Shown here: piece after piece, positions 49,836 through 57,939 of the stretch
Layout of the letters: each line of letters starts with the position of its first letter
Position numbering within the stretch: position 1 is the stretch's first letter
Assembly: GCA_012730045.1 (NCBI GenBank)
Contig: JAAYBR010000114.1
Coordinates: forward strand, 1 to 59,993
Direction: 5' to 3'
Source: Candidatus Hydrogenedentota bacterium
GTDB lineage: Bacteria; Hydrogenedentota; Hydrogenedentia; Hydrogenedentales; CAITNO01
Length of the DNA stretch: 59,993 nt
Position numbers and translations under genes: made by a program
Notes under the pieces: generated by a model
What the model saw: the letters and a program-made list of their open reading frames with translations, nothing else
Databases searched by the model: none
Told to the model about the DNA's origin: nothing

Positions 49836-50693
49836 ATGAGCCAGGAAACCGCGACGCTGACCCTCCACTGCGAGGACGTCAGGGGCATCGTCTACCATGT
49901 GAGCCGGTTCATCTTCGAGAACGGCGGCAACATCATCAACGCGCAGCAGCACGCCGAGGCGCTGGACAACCGCTTCTTCATGCGGGTGCATTTCGACTGC
50001 TCCGGCATGGGGCGGTCGCGCGGGGAACTGCGCGGGGACCTGGCGAAGCTCGCCGAGGCGTTCGGCATGAAGACTTCCCTCTCCTTTTCCGGCGAGCGCA
50101 AGCGCATGGCGGTGCTTGTGTCCAAGTACGACCACTGCCTCTACGACCTGCTGCTCCGCCACCAGTACGGGGAGATCAACGCGGACATCGCCCTGGTCAT
50201 CGGCAACCACCCGGACCTGGAGCCCGTGGCGGCGGGGTTCCGGGTGCCCTTCTTCACCGTGCCCGTGCCCCCCGGCGGCAAGGAGGCCGCGGAGGCGCGG
50301 ATGCTGGAGCTGCTGCGGGCGCACCATGCCGACTTCGTCGTGCTGGCGCGGTACATGCAAATCCTGACCCCGGCCTTCATAGACCGCTTCCCGCACCGGG
50401 TGATCAACGTGCACCACGGGTTCCTGCCGGCCTTCAAAGGAGCCAAACCCTACCATCAGGCCTACGAACACGGGGTGAAGCTGATCGGGGCGACCAGCCA
50501 CTACGCCACGGCGGACCTGGACATGGGCCCCATCATTGAACAGGAGACCCTGCGGGTGAACCACACCCACAGCGTGGAGGAACTGGTCGCGCTCGGGCGC
50601 GACATTGAGCGCCACGTGCTCTCCACGGCGGTGCGCGCGCATGCCGACGACCGGATCATGGTGTACCGCCGCCGAACGATCGTTTTTCGGTGA
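49836..50693 (+). CDS. purU: Formyltetrahydrofolate deformylase
   Basis: 285 residues from ATG 49836, matching the usual length of about 280. The N-terminal ACT domain (residues 5-85, [19 protein letters not shown]) precedes a formyltransferase-like hydrolase domain (from [16 protein letters not shown]) with catalytic features [35 protein letters not shown] and [11 protein letters not shown]. PurU releases formate and tetrahydrofolate from 10-formyl-THF, balancing one-carbon and purine metabolism. An ATG 16 codons upstream would give a Pro/Ala-rich extension unlike the family. Confidence 0.94.
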   Translation: MSQETATLTLHCEDVRGIVYHVSRFIFENGGNIINAQQHAEALDNRFFMRVHFDCSGMGRSRGELRGDLAKLAEAFGMKTSLSFSGERKRMAVLVSKYDHCLYDLLLRHQYGEINADIALVIGNHPDLEPVAAGFRVPFFTVPVPPGGKEAAEARMLELLRAHHADFVVLARYMQILTPAFIDRFPHRVINVHHGFLPAFKGAKPYHQAYEHGVKLIGATSHYATADLDMGPIIEQETLRVNHTHSVEELVALGRDIERHVLSTAVRAHADDRIMVYRRRTIVFR

Positions 50694-50706
50694 AACCCGA
50701 AAAACG
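50681..50706 (+). other. Perfect hairpin across the purU stop codon
   Basis: CGTTTTTCGG (50681-50690) pairs with CCGAAAAACG (50697-50706) over a 6-nt loop that holds the TGA stop. An A-run follows, immediately before the -35 box of the next gene. It lacks a trailing T-tract on the plus strand, so terminator function is uncertain. Confidence 0.5.
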
Positions 50707-50716
50707 AAAAAAATGC

Positions 50717-50745
50717 TTGCAATGGAAAGGGTTTTGTGGTAGAGT
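50717..50745 (+). promoter_or_regulatory. Promoter of the RRM protein gene, with long leader
   Basis: TTGCAA (50717-50722) and TAGAGT (50740-50745) are spaced by 17 bp. The transcript would have a leader of about 140 nt (about 50752-50893), in which GTCCCGACC (50820-50828) can pair with the GTCGGG at 50859-50864. Long structured leaders are typical of cold-shock-controlled RNA-binding proteins. Confidence 0.6.
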
Positions 50746-50893
50746 AAGACAGTCCCGGAGGCGGTCCGTTTGCCGGTTCCGGTTGTTTGTCGATCAGCTC
50801 CCAGGTGTTCGAGTGTCATAGTCCCGACCTTGCCAGTGCTGAGACGACGTTATTTGTGAAGTCGGGCGATGCCCGGAACAAGGAGCTGTGAAG

Positions 50894-51193
50894 ATGAACA
50901 TCTATGTTGGCAACCTGTCGTACTCGACGCGTGACGAGAGCCTGCGGGCCGCTTTTGAGCAGTTCGGCCAGGTGGACTCGGCCCGCGTGATCATGGACCG
51001 CGAGACGGACCGGTCGCGGGGCTTCGGCTTCGTCGAGATGCCGGTGGCCTCCGAGGGCCAGGCCGCGATCAAGGCGCTGGACAGGGCCGACCTCGACGGC
51101 CGGAACATCACGGTCAACGAGGCGCGCCCCAAGGCGGACAACGACCGCCGCGGCGGCGGCGGTTACGGCCGCGGCGGCGGCGGGCGTTACTAG
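50894..51193 (+). CDS. Small RRM-type RNA-binding protein with RGG-like tail
   Basis: 99 residues. The ATG at 50894 lies 8 bp after AGGAG; the GTG at 50888 is too close. One RNA recognition motif: RNP2 IYVGNL at residues 3-8 and RNP1 RGFGFVEM near residues 38-45. The tail (RRGGGGYGRGGGGRY) is Gly/Arg-rich. Proteins of this kind are known from cyanobacteria and many other phyla and often respond to cold. Single gene with its own promoter and terminator. Confidence 0.93.
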   Translation: MNIYVGNLSYSTRDESLRAAFEQFGQVDSARVIMDRETDRSRGFGFVEMPVASEGQAAIKALDRADLDGRNITVNEARPKADNDRRGGGGYGRGGGGRY

Positions 51194-51212
51194 TCCCCAA
51201 GTTGCACACAAC

Positions 51213-51252
51213 GGGCCGGAAGCCTTTCGGGGCTTCCGGCCCTTCTCTGTTT
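51213..51252 (+). terminator. Intrinsic terminator after the RRM gene
   Basis: A perfect 12-bp stem, GGGCCGGAAGCC (51213-51224) with GGCTTCCGGCCC (51231-51242), and a 6-nt loop is followed by TTCTCTGTTT. It stands 20 bp after the RRM stop. Confidence 0.8.
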
Positions 51253-51269
51253 CCCACCAGGAGGACACC

Positions 51270-51734
51270 ATGCAGCGCGCGCAGGCCGGCGACCGGGTCG
51301 CCGTGAATTACCGGGTGACGAGAATGGACGGGGAGGTGGTGGACGCCTCGCCGGAGGGGGAAACCCTTGAACTGGTGATTGGGGCCAACAGGCACCTGCC
51401 CGGTTTCGAGACGGCCGTTCTGGGCATGGCCCCCGGGGAATCCCGGGAGCTTGTCCTCCCGCCGGAGGAGGCCTTCGGCGTGTTTGACCCCGAGCTCGTG
51501 GTGGAGATCGCCGCGGAGCATTTCCCCGAAGGAAGAATCCCGGAGACGGGGCGGCGCTTTGTCATGGAGACGGCGGACGGCGGGCGTTCGCTGCTGACCG
51601 TGGTGGCGGTGGACGGGGACCAGGTGGTGGTGGACGCGAACCACCCGCTGGTGGGCGAGGCCCTCCGGGTGGAGCTGTCGTTGTCGGCCATTCTCGGCCC
51701 CGGCGGGGAACCGGAGACCGCCGTCACCGCTTGA
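51270..51734 (+). CDS. FKBP-type peptidyl-prolyl isomerase, SlyD-like
   Basis: 154 residues. ATG at 51270 follows AGGAGG at 7 bp. The split FKBP domain is visible: GDRVAVNYRVTRMDGEVVDAS and LELVIGANRHLPGFETAVLGMAPGE at the N-terminus, an insert-in-flap domain about residues 70-125 (EAFGVFDPELV), and VDANHPLVGEALRVELSL returning to FKBP. This is the SlyD arrangement, a proline isomerase and chaperone. The His-rich metal-binding tail of E. coli SlyD is absent. Its end overlaps the convergent pentapeptide gene by 11 bp. Confidence 0.92.
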   Translation: MQRAQAGDRVAVNYRVTRMDGEVVDASPEGETLELVIGANRHLPGFETAVLGMAPGESRELVLPPEEAFGVFDPELVVEIAAEHFPEGRIPETGRRFVMETADGGRSLLTVVAVDGDQVVVDANHPLVGEALRVELSLSAILGPGGEPETAVTA

Positions 51735-52365
51735 GCAGCATCTTCATCCGCTGGGCGAGGGTGAACTGGGCGCCCTTGAGGTTCACATCGCGCAGCACGG
51801 CGCCGTCCATGTCCGTTCCCCTGAAGTTGGTGAACTTCAGCTTTGCGCCGCTGAGGTTGACCCTGACCAGCTGCGCCTCGAAGAAGTTGGTCATCTCCAG
51901 CACCGCCTCCACCAGCATGGCCTCTGTCAGGTCCGCCCCGGAAAGATCGGCCTCTGTCAGGTCCGCCTGGTACAGGTTGGCGCGGCGCAGGTTGGCGCCC
52001 ACCAGAGTCTGGCCTTTCAGGCTCACCCCGCCCATGGTGGCCTGCTCAAAGGACGCGCCCGCCAGGTTCGCCGCCAGCAGGTCAGCCTTGGTCAGGTCGG
52101 CCCCCGACAGGACCGCGTTGCGCAGGTTGGCGTTGGAAAGGTTTGCGGCGTAGAAATTGCAGTGGGTCAGGTCCACCCCCTCCAGGTTGGCCCCCGCCAG
52201 GATGGCGTTGGAGAAGTTCACCTCGCGCAGGTTGCCCCGGCGCAGGTCCGCCCCCGCCAAGTCCATGCCCGACAGGTCCGGTTTGGACCCCGGCGTGGCC
52301 AGACGCCACTGGTTCCACTTGGCGAGGCCCTCGCGCATCTGGTTCACGTGCTGCGTATAAGCCAT
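51724..52365 (-). CDS. Pentapeptide-repeat protein
   Basis: 213 residues. ATG at 52365, preceded by GGAGCAGGA. From about residue 30 to 195 the chain consists of A(D/N)LxX-type five-residue repeats (DLAGADLRRGNL, ANLSNANLRNAVL), predicting a right-handed quadrilateral beta-helix. There is no signal peptide. Some proteins of this fold mimic DNA and protect gyrase, but most have no known role. The helical N-terminus (MREGLAKWNQW) could be a capping element. Confidence 0.93.
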   Translation of the reverse strand: MAYTQHVNQMREGLAKWNQWRLATPGSKPDLSGMDLAGADLRRGNLREVNFSNAILAGANLEGVDLTHCNFYAANLSNANLRNAVLSGADLTKADLLAANLAGASFEQATMGGVSLKGQTLVGANLRRANLYQADLTEADLSGADLTEAMLVEAVLEMTNFFEAQLVRVNLSGAKLKFTNFRGTDMDGAVLRDVNLKGAQFTLAQRMKMLLKR

Positions 52366-52464
52366 GTCCTGCTCCTGCCGGCGCAGCCCCCCGCGCCCGA
52401 TATTCACGCGCACCTCTACAGAGAGTGTATCACATTGCGCAACGGGTGAAAAGGGGAAAAATCG

Positions 52465-53580
52465 TCAGGCGGCGGGTTCGGGGTCCACCTGGCCCGCGCG
52501 CAGGGACATGGGCATGGGGGCGGGACGCTCGCAGACGCTCTCGATCCGCACGCGCGTGCCGGATGCGGCCGCCTCGTGCAGGGCGTGCATGATGTCGAGG
52601 ACATGAAACGCCAGACGGCCCGTGGCGCGGTGGGCGCGGCCCGTGCCGAGGGCGCGTGCCATGTCGGCGAGGCCGAGCCCCCGGGACTGTTCGGCGTAGG
52701 GGTGGGTGAGGGGGATTTCGCGCCAGTCCTCGTGGCCGGGGCGGAAGACACGCACGGGACCGCCGAAGGTGTTGGGGTCGGGAACGATCATGGAACCCTC
52801 GGTGCCATGAATCTCGATGCACGGCAGGGTGGTGCGCCACACGTCGAAACTGGTGACCAGCACGCACACGGCGTCGCTGCGGAAGCGCAGCAGCCCCGCC
52901 GCATGGGTGGGCACCTCGACAGTCACCCGCTTTCCGCGCTTGGGCTCGCTGGTGATGACACGCTCAGGGAAGGTGACGCGGGTTTCGGCGGAGATGGAAA
53001 CCACGGGTCCCAGCAGGGTGACCAGCGCGGTGAGGTAGTAGGGGCCCATGTCGAAGAGGGGGCCGCCGCCGGCGGCGTAGTAGAACTCGGGGTCGGGGTG
53101 CCAGCTTTCGTGGCCGTGGCACTGCATGAAGGCCGTTGCGGAGACGGGCTCGCCAATCCAGCCGTCGTCAATGGCCTTGCGGGCGGTCTGGATGCCCGCG
53201 CCGAGGACGGTGTCCGGGGCGCAGCCAAGGAGCAGGCTGCGCCTCTCCGCAAGCTCCAGGAGCGCCCGCCCCTCCCCGCGCGCGAGGGCGAGGGGTTTCT
53301 CGTTGTATACATGCCGGCCCGCCTCCAGGGCGCGGCGGGCCACGTCGAAATGCGCGCCCGGCACGGTGAGGTTCAGGACAATCTCCACCTCCTCGTCCGC
53401 CAGGAGCGCGTCCACCGGGCAGGCCCTGGGGATGCCGTGGGCCTCCGCCTTGGCCCGCGCCCGCTCCATCGCCAGGTCGGCGCAGGCCACAATCTGGATG
53501 TCGTCAAAGCGCTTTCCCGCCTCGAAATAGCGGTCGGAGATGTTGCCGCAGCCGATGACGCCGACATTCACTGGTTCCAT
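52465..53580 (-). CDS. Gfo/Idh/MocA family oxidoreductase
   Basis: 371 residues. Rossmann domain with [15 protein letters not shown] at the N-terminus, then [24 protein letters not shown], and the EKP motif (YNEKPLAL), where the Lys is catalytic. The C-terminal alpha/beta domain contains [21 protein letters not shown]. These enzymes oxidise or epimerise sugars and inositols with NAD(P). The group of sugar-related genes to its right on the same strand suggests carbohydrate breakdown; the actual substrate is unknown. Confidence 0.93.
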   Translation of the reverse strand: MEPVNVGVIGCGNISDRYFEAGKRFDDIQIVACADLAMERARAKAEAHGIPRACPVDALLADEEVEIVLNLTVPGAHFDVARRALEAGRHVYNEKPLALARGEGRALLELAERRSLLLGCAPDTVLGAGIQTARKAIDDGWIGEPVSATAFMQCHGHESWHPDPEFYYAAGGGPLFDMGPYYLTALVTLLGPVVSISAETRVTFPERVITSEPKRGKRVTVEVPTHAAGLLRFRSDAVCVLVTSFDVWRTTLPCIEIHGTEGSMIVPDPNTFGGPVRVFRPGHEDWREIPLTHPYAEQSRGLGLADMARALGTGRAHRATGRLAFHVLDIMHALHEAAASGTRVRIESVCERPAPMPMSLRAGQVDPEPAA

Positions 53581-53614
53581 GCGAAGGCTCCCTGCATTTG
53601 CGCGCGGGGACAGG

Positions 53615-54259
53615 CTACCGCGCCGCCCAGAGCATTCCGCGCTTCATGATCTCAAAGCACTCAGGCGTGTCGAAATCCGCCGCGACGTGGCCGAGGGCGC
53701 TGTAGAAGACGCGGCCCGCGCCGTACCGGCGTTTCCACACCACGGGCATGACGCAGCCCGCGGTCCAGGGGGCGTGTTCCCCGGTGAGCACGGTGTCGGC
53801 GAGCACCTCGTTGGACGGGTCGGTGTGCATGTAGTAGCACTCCGACCGCATGGTGAAGTCGGGGATGCCGGCCATGACCGGGTCGTCCGGCCGCGTGACC
53901 CGCACGGTGTAGTCCAGGATGCCGCCGGGGTGGGCGACGAACTGGCCGCCGGTCATGAACTGGTAGTCCGTGCTGTTGCGGAAGGCGTCGCCCATGCCGC
54001 CGTGCCATCCCGCGATGCCCGCACCCCCGGCCACGGCGGCCAGCAGGCCCTTTTCCTGCGGTTCCGTCAGGACGCCCATGGTCCAGCAGGGCACCACGAG
54101 GTCGGCCTTGCGCATGGTTTCCGGGTCGGCGAAGACCTCCAGGCTGTCAGAGACGAGGGTTTCGACCCCCTCCCCTCGCAGAAAGGGCAGGAAGCGCTCC
54201 ACGCACTTCCGGGGCTCATGGCCCTCCCATCCGCCCCAGACCAGCACCGCAAACTTCAT
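53615..54259 (-). CDS. ThuA-like domain protein
   Basis: 214 residues with the ThuA (trehalose utilisation) class I amidotransferase-like fold: [14 protein letters not shown] at the N-terminus, [32 protein letters not shown] near the pseudo-nucleophile position and the C-terminal [18 protein letters not shown]. ThuA-like proteins often accompany Gfo/Idh/MocA dehydrogenases, as here, and may act on keto-sugars. It lies 34 bp upstream of the oxidoreductase in the same direction. Confidence 0.92.
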   Translation of the reverse strand: MKFAVLVWGGWEGHEPRKCVERFLPFLRGEGVETLVSDSLEVFADPETMRKADLVVPCWTMGVLTEPQEKGLLAAVAGGAGIAGWHGGMGDAFRNSTDYQFMTGGQFVAHPGGILDYTVRVTRPDDPVMAGIPDFTMRSECYYMHTDPSNEVLADTVLTGEHAPWTAGCVMPVVWKRRYGAGRVFYSALGHVAADFDTPECFEIMKRGMLWAAR

Positions 54260-54290
54260 GTCGGTCCTCCTTCGGCGCGGGGCCGCCGTG

Positions 54291-54875
54291 TCATCCCTGT
54301 TTGGTACAGAGGTAAACGTGGCAGGGCGGAAGGTTGTTCCACACCGGCCCCAACCGCTTCACCGAGGCGAAGCACGCGGGGAGCCGCGCCGTGAGAAAGC
54401 GCTTCCCCGAGGGCAGCAGGGGGGTCATCACATAGGCAAACGTGACGAAAACGCCGCCCGGGGCCAGGGCCTCGCAGGTGGCCGCCAGAATGCGGTCCTG
54501 CAGGTCGTTGTCAAACCGGGACCAGGGCAGCCCCGAGATGATGGCGTCGCAGCGGTCATGCCCGAGGGCCTGAAGGTGCTTCCGCACGTTTTCCGCGCTG
54601 TCCGTGATGATGGCGGCCCCGGGGCAGCTCTTCCGGCAGGCCTCGGCCAGGGGCGGGTTGATCTCGAGGGAGAAAAACTCCGCGTCCGGGTCCTTCCGAA
54701 GGAGAATTTCGCGGGTGAACACGCCGTCCCCGGCGCCGAACTCCACCAGCATCTTCTTCCCGGAGATGTCGGCCATCTGGACGATCCTCTCCGCCAGTTC
54801 CCTGCTGCTCGGGGCGATGGCCCCCGTTGTCTTGCTGTTGCGGATCACCTCCCGCATGAACGCCAGCCAAGCCAT
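54291..54875 (-). CDS. PmtA-like SAM-dependent methyltransferase
   Basis: 194 residues from ATG 54875, preceded by GGGAG; an ATG at 54908 overlapping the GH4 stop would add 11 residues and couple the two genes. Motif I LVEFGAGDGVFTREIL binds SAM. The N-terminal MREVIRNSKTTGAIAPSS and the ISGLPWSRF motif match the phospholipid N-methyltransferase (PmtA) type. PmtA makes phosphatidylcholine from phosphatidylethanolamine. Its place in a sugar gene group is odd. Confidence 0.82.
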   Translation of the reverse strand: MAWLAFMREVIRNSKTTGAIAPSSRELAERIVQMADISGKKMLVEFGAGDGVFTREILLRKDPDAEFFSLEINPPLAEACRKSCPGAAIITDSAENVRKHLQALGHDRCDAIISGLPWSRFDNDLQDRILAATCEALAPGGVFVTFAYVMTPLLPSGKRFLTARLPACFASVKRLGPVWNNLPPCHVYLCTKQG

Positions 54876-54907
54876 GGTCCTGTTCTCCCGTCCCCTGGTT
54901 GTGATCA

Positions 54908-56209
54908 TCAGAAATACTCCGGCATCCACTCCGCGTGCGCCGCAAACAAGTCGTCGCACAGCGAGACGATTTCGTCCGGCGTCAGTTCCGCCGCCGTGTG
55001 CGGGTCGAGCAGGGCCGCCTGGTAGACATGGTCCCGGCGCCGCGTGAGCGCCGCCTCCACTGCCAGCTCCTGCACGTTGATGTTCGTCCGGTTTAATGCC
55101 GCGCACTGCGGCGGGAGTTCCCCGGCGAAGACCGGGGTGACGCCGTTGCGGTCGGCCACGCACATCACCTCGACGCAGCAGCCGTGCGGCAGGTTGGGGA
55201 TGAGCCCCGTGTTCGCCGTGTTGCCGCCGAAGGTGAAGGGGGCGCCGGTCTCGACGGCCTCCAGGATGCGCGAGGCGTACTCGTCCGTGCGCGTGTGCGG
55301 AAGCGGCGCGTCGGTCACCAGCTCCCCGCGCAGAGCCGCCCACTGGGCGATCTGTTCGCGGCAGCGCCGGGGATATTCGTCCAGCGGGATGCCGAAACGC
55401 CCCACCAGCTCCGGCGCGCGCGCCTTGATGAACCAGGGCACATACTCCGCCGAATGCTCGCTGGACTCGGTGACGTAGTGCCCGAAAAGGCGCATGATCT
55501 CGAATCGGACCGCGTCCCGCGAACGGTATTCCGGAAGCAGTGCCCGCCGCTTGATTTCGGGGTACAGGTCCTCGCCGTTCCGGGAAATTTCCAGCAGCCA
55601 GCCCTGGTGGTTGATCCCGGCGATCCGCCAGCGCAGGTTGTCCTCCGGAAGGTCCAGTTCCCGGCAGAGGCCGGGGGCGCAGGCCTGCACGCTGTGGCAC
55701 AGGCCGACACAGCGCACCGATGCCGCCCGCTGCACCGCGCGGACCAGCATGGCCATGGGGTTGGTGTAGTTGAGAAGGAGCGCGTCCGGAGCGACCCGCT
55801 CCAGGATCCGGCAGTAGTCCAGCAGCACGGGAATCGTGCGCAGGGCGCGGAAAATGCCCCCGATGCCCAGGGTGTCGCCGATGGTCTGCCGCAGGCCGTA
55901 CTTCTTGGGGATCTCAAAGTCCGCGACCGTGCAGGGCTCGTAGCCCCCCACCTGGACCGCGTTCACCACATAGTCCGCCCCGGCCAGCGCGCGCTCCGCC
56001 TTGGCGGCCGGAAAGGCCTCCACCACCGCCGACGCGCCCACGGTCCGGTTCAGGGCCCGCACCATGGCCTCCGAGTCCCGCAGACGGACGGGGTCCACGT
56101 CAATCAGGGAGATGCGGGCGTCACGCAGGGCGTCCGTCAGAAGACAGTCGCCCAGCACGTTCTTCGCAAAGACCGTACTCCCCGCGCCGATAAAGGCGAT
56201 TTTCGGCAT
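54908..56209 (-). CDS. Glycoside hydrolase family 4 (alpha-galactosidase/glucosidase type)
   Basis: 433 residues. Start ATG at 56209 ([12 protein letters not shown]), giving the NAD-binding GAGST at the N-terminus. GH4 enzymes use NAD and Mn2+ and hydrolyse glycosides through oxidation and elimination. NYTNPM lies near residue 146. The metal ligand motif GLCHSVQ is near residue 170, a form found in MelA-type alpha-galactosidases; GINHQGW follows. There is no signal peptide, so it works in the cytoplasm. Its own promoter is at 56255-56284. A longer frame upstream overlaps that promoter and is not credible. Confidence 0.93.
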   Translation of the reverse strand: MPKIAFIGAGSTVFAKNVLGDCLLTDALRDARISLIDVDPVRLRDSEAMVRALNRTVGASAVVEAFPAAKAERALAGADYVVNAVQVGGYEPCTVADFEIPKKYGLRQTIGDTLGIGGIFRALRTIPVLLDYCRILERVAPDALLLNYTNPMAMLVRAVQRAASVRCVGLCHSVQACAPGLCRELDLPEDNLRWRIAGINHQGWLLEISRNGEDLYPEIKRRALLPEYRSRDAVRFEIMRLFGHYVTESSEHSAEYVPWFIKARAPELVGRFGIPLDEYPRRCREQIAQWAALRGELVTDAPLPHTRTDEYASRILEAVETGAPFTFGGNTANTGLIPNLPHGCCVEVMCVADRNGVTPVFAGELPPQCAALNRTNINVQELAVEAALTRRRDHVYQAALLDPHTAAELTPDEIVSLCDDLFAAHAEWMPEYF

Positions 56210-56254
56210 GCTAGTTCCCCGGATGACAACGTGCGCAACCAGGCACACGACGCT

Positions 56255-56284
56255 ATCATAAGTTTTGTCGGAGGAGCGATGCAA
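56255..56284 (-). promoter_or_regulatory. Promoter of the GH4 gene
   Basis: Read leftward, TTGCAT (56284-56279) and TATGAT (56260-56255) are spaced by 18 bp. It lies about 45 bp from the GH4 start, in the 200-bp divergent space with the TIM-barrel gene. Confidence 0.6.
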
Positions 56285-56410
56285 ACCGGGGGCGTTCGTT
56301 GAACAGGCCGGACGGGTCCGGCCAATGCGACCGATGGTCCCGGCGCTCTCTTGCGGCGCTCCCCTCCCGCGTGGTCTAATCGCGGGGTTGCAACCGTAAA
56401 GGAGCCTGCC

Positions 56411-57823
56411 ATGAAACCGTTCTGGACCCTTCTCCTCTGCGCGACGTGCGCCGTGTCCGCCGCCCACGCCGCCACCGTCGTGATTGACGACGACCAGATG
56501 ACGCGGATCGACGGGAAGCGCGCGTTCATCCTGGGGGTGTACGAGACGCCGAAGGAGGACGCCCTCTACGACGAGCTGGCGGCCTCGGGTGTCAACCTGG
56601 TGTATTCAGGCGCCGACACGGGGGTCATGGACAAGCTGGCCGCCCGCGGCATGTTCGCCTGGATCAACACGGGCGGCCAGATTGACCTGAGCGACGACCC
56701 CGAGGGCGGGAAAAAGCATCTGGCCGACCTCGTGGCGAAGTTCGGCGGCCACCCGGCGCTCATCACCTGGGAGGTGCCGGACGAGGCGCTGTGGAACTGC
56801 TGGTACGGCGCCACCATGTGGCGGCGCAACGCTGAAGTGCGCCAGCAGCGCGAGAAGATCGCCGCCCTCGAGGACAAGGCGCTGGCCGAGAAGCTGGCGA
56901 AGGACCGCGGGGAGGTGGAGCGCCTCTTTGGCACAGGCCGGCCGGCGGAGGCTGAGGCCCTTGCCGACGCCATTTGGGAGGCCCTCGGCGAGACACAGCC
57001 CCAGCCCGGCCTGAACCTTTCCAATGCGCGGGAGCGCGCGGACAAGATGGCCGAGGGCATGCTGGCGGGCTATGAGGAGCTGCGCCGCCTCGACCCCGCC
57101 CACCCCGTGGTCATGAACCACGCCCCGCGCAACTCGGTTCCCCAGCTCGCCCAGTTCAGCCGCGCCGCCGACATCATCGCCTGCGACATCTACCCCGTGC
57201 CCCGCACCCGCCACGTCAACCACTCCGACCTCATGGACCAGACCATGTCCAGCGTGGGCGGCTACACCGAGCGCCTCAAGGCCGCCGCCCCCGGCAAGCC
57301 CGTGTGGCTGGTCCTCCAGGGCTTCGGCTGGGCCGACATCCAGCCCGAACACACGCCGGAAGCTAAAAAGGAACTGCGCCGGCCCACCCTCGCCGAGACC
57401 CGGTTCATGGCCTACAACGCCATCGTGCGCGGCGCGCGCGGCCTGGTCTACTGGGGCACCGCATACGTCGAGAAGGACTCGGAATTCTGGAAGGACCTCA
57501 TGCGGGCCGTCCGCGAGCTGGCCGACCTCCAGCCCGTCCTTTCCGCGCCCGACGCCGGCCCCATGATCGAGGCCGACCTCGCGCCCACCTGGGGCTCCCT
57601 GGACCGCGGCGTCATCGCCCTGCCCAAGAACACCGACAGCGGGATGTGGCTCCTTGTGGTCAATGAGTGGACCGACCCCCTCACCTACACCCTCCCCCTC
57701 GGCGAGGAGCATGAGGGCAAACGCTACACCGACCCCGCCGCGGGCGTGGAGGCCGTTGTAAAAGACGGCGCCCTCACGCTCTCCATTGGCCCCCAGTCCG
57801 TCCACGTGCTCCGGCCGGAGTAG
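56411..57823 (+). CDS. Secreted TIM-barrel-like glycosidase-type protein
   Basis: 470 residues. ATG at 56411 follows AAGGAG. Signal peptide about 1-20 (FWTLLLCATCAVSAAHA). The body resembles glycoside hydrolase clan A-like barrels: RAFILGVYETPKEDALYDEL at the first strand, HPALITWEVPDEAL (candidate acid/base Glu), AADIIACDIYPVP, KPVWLVLQGFGW, and MAYNAIVRGARGLVYWGTAY. The final part (GVIALPKNTDSGMWLLVVNEW) looks like a small beta domain. I do not recognise a specific family or substrate. It is divergent from the GH4 gene, which suggests related sugar metabolism. Confidence 0.82.
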   Translation: MKPFWTLLLCATCAVSAAHAATVVIDDDQMTRIDGKRAFILGVYETPKEDALYDELAASGVNLVYSGADTGVMDKLAARGMFAWINTGGQIDLSDDPEGGKKHLADLVAKFGGHPALITWEVPDEALWNCWYGATMWRRNAEVRQQREKIAALEDKALAEKLAKDRGEVERLFGTGRPAEAEALADAIWEALGETQPQPGLNLSNARERADKMAEGMLAGYEELRRLDPAHPVVMNHAPRNSVPQLAQFSRAADIIACDIYPVPRTRHVNHSDLMDQTMSSVGGYTERLKAAAPGKPVWLVLQGFGWADIQPEHTPEAKKELRRPTLAETRFMAYNAIVRGARGLVYWGTAYVEKDSEFWKDLMRAVRELADLQPVLSAPDAGPMIEADLAPTWGSLDRGVIALPKNTDSGMWLLVVNEWTDPLTYTLPLGEEHEGKRYTDPAAGVEAVVKDGALTLSIGPQSVHVLRPE

Positions 57824-57939
57824 GGCCGGAGCCGGAAATATGGGACAGGGTGTCGGGTTGAACCGGCGGGTTCTCTGGTATCATGTCCCCGGCCGGACCA
57901 TGCCCGCGCCGGGGCCCAACCCAGAGGACATCCCCCCCA

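Noticed and set aside
56210-56467. N-terminal extension of the GH4 enzyme from a GTG at 56467
   Set aside because: It would overlap the divergent secreted-protein gene and the predicted GH4 promoter; the family begins at the GAGST motif, a few residues after the ATG at 56209.
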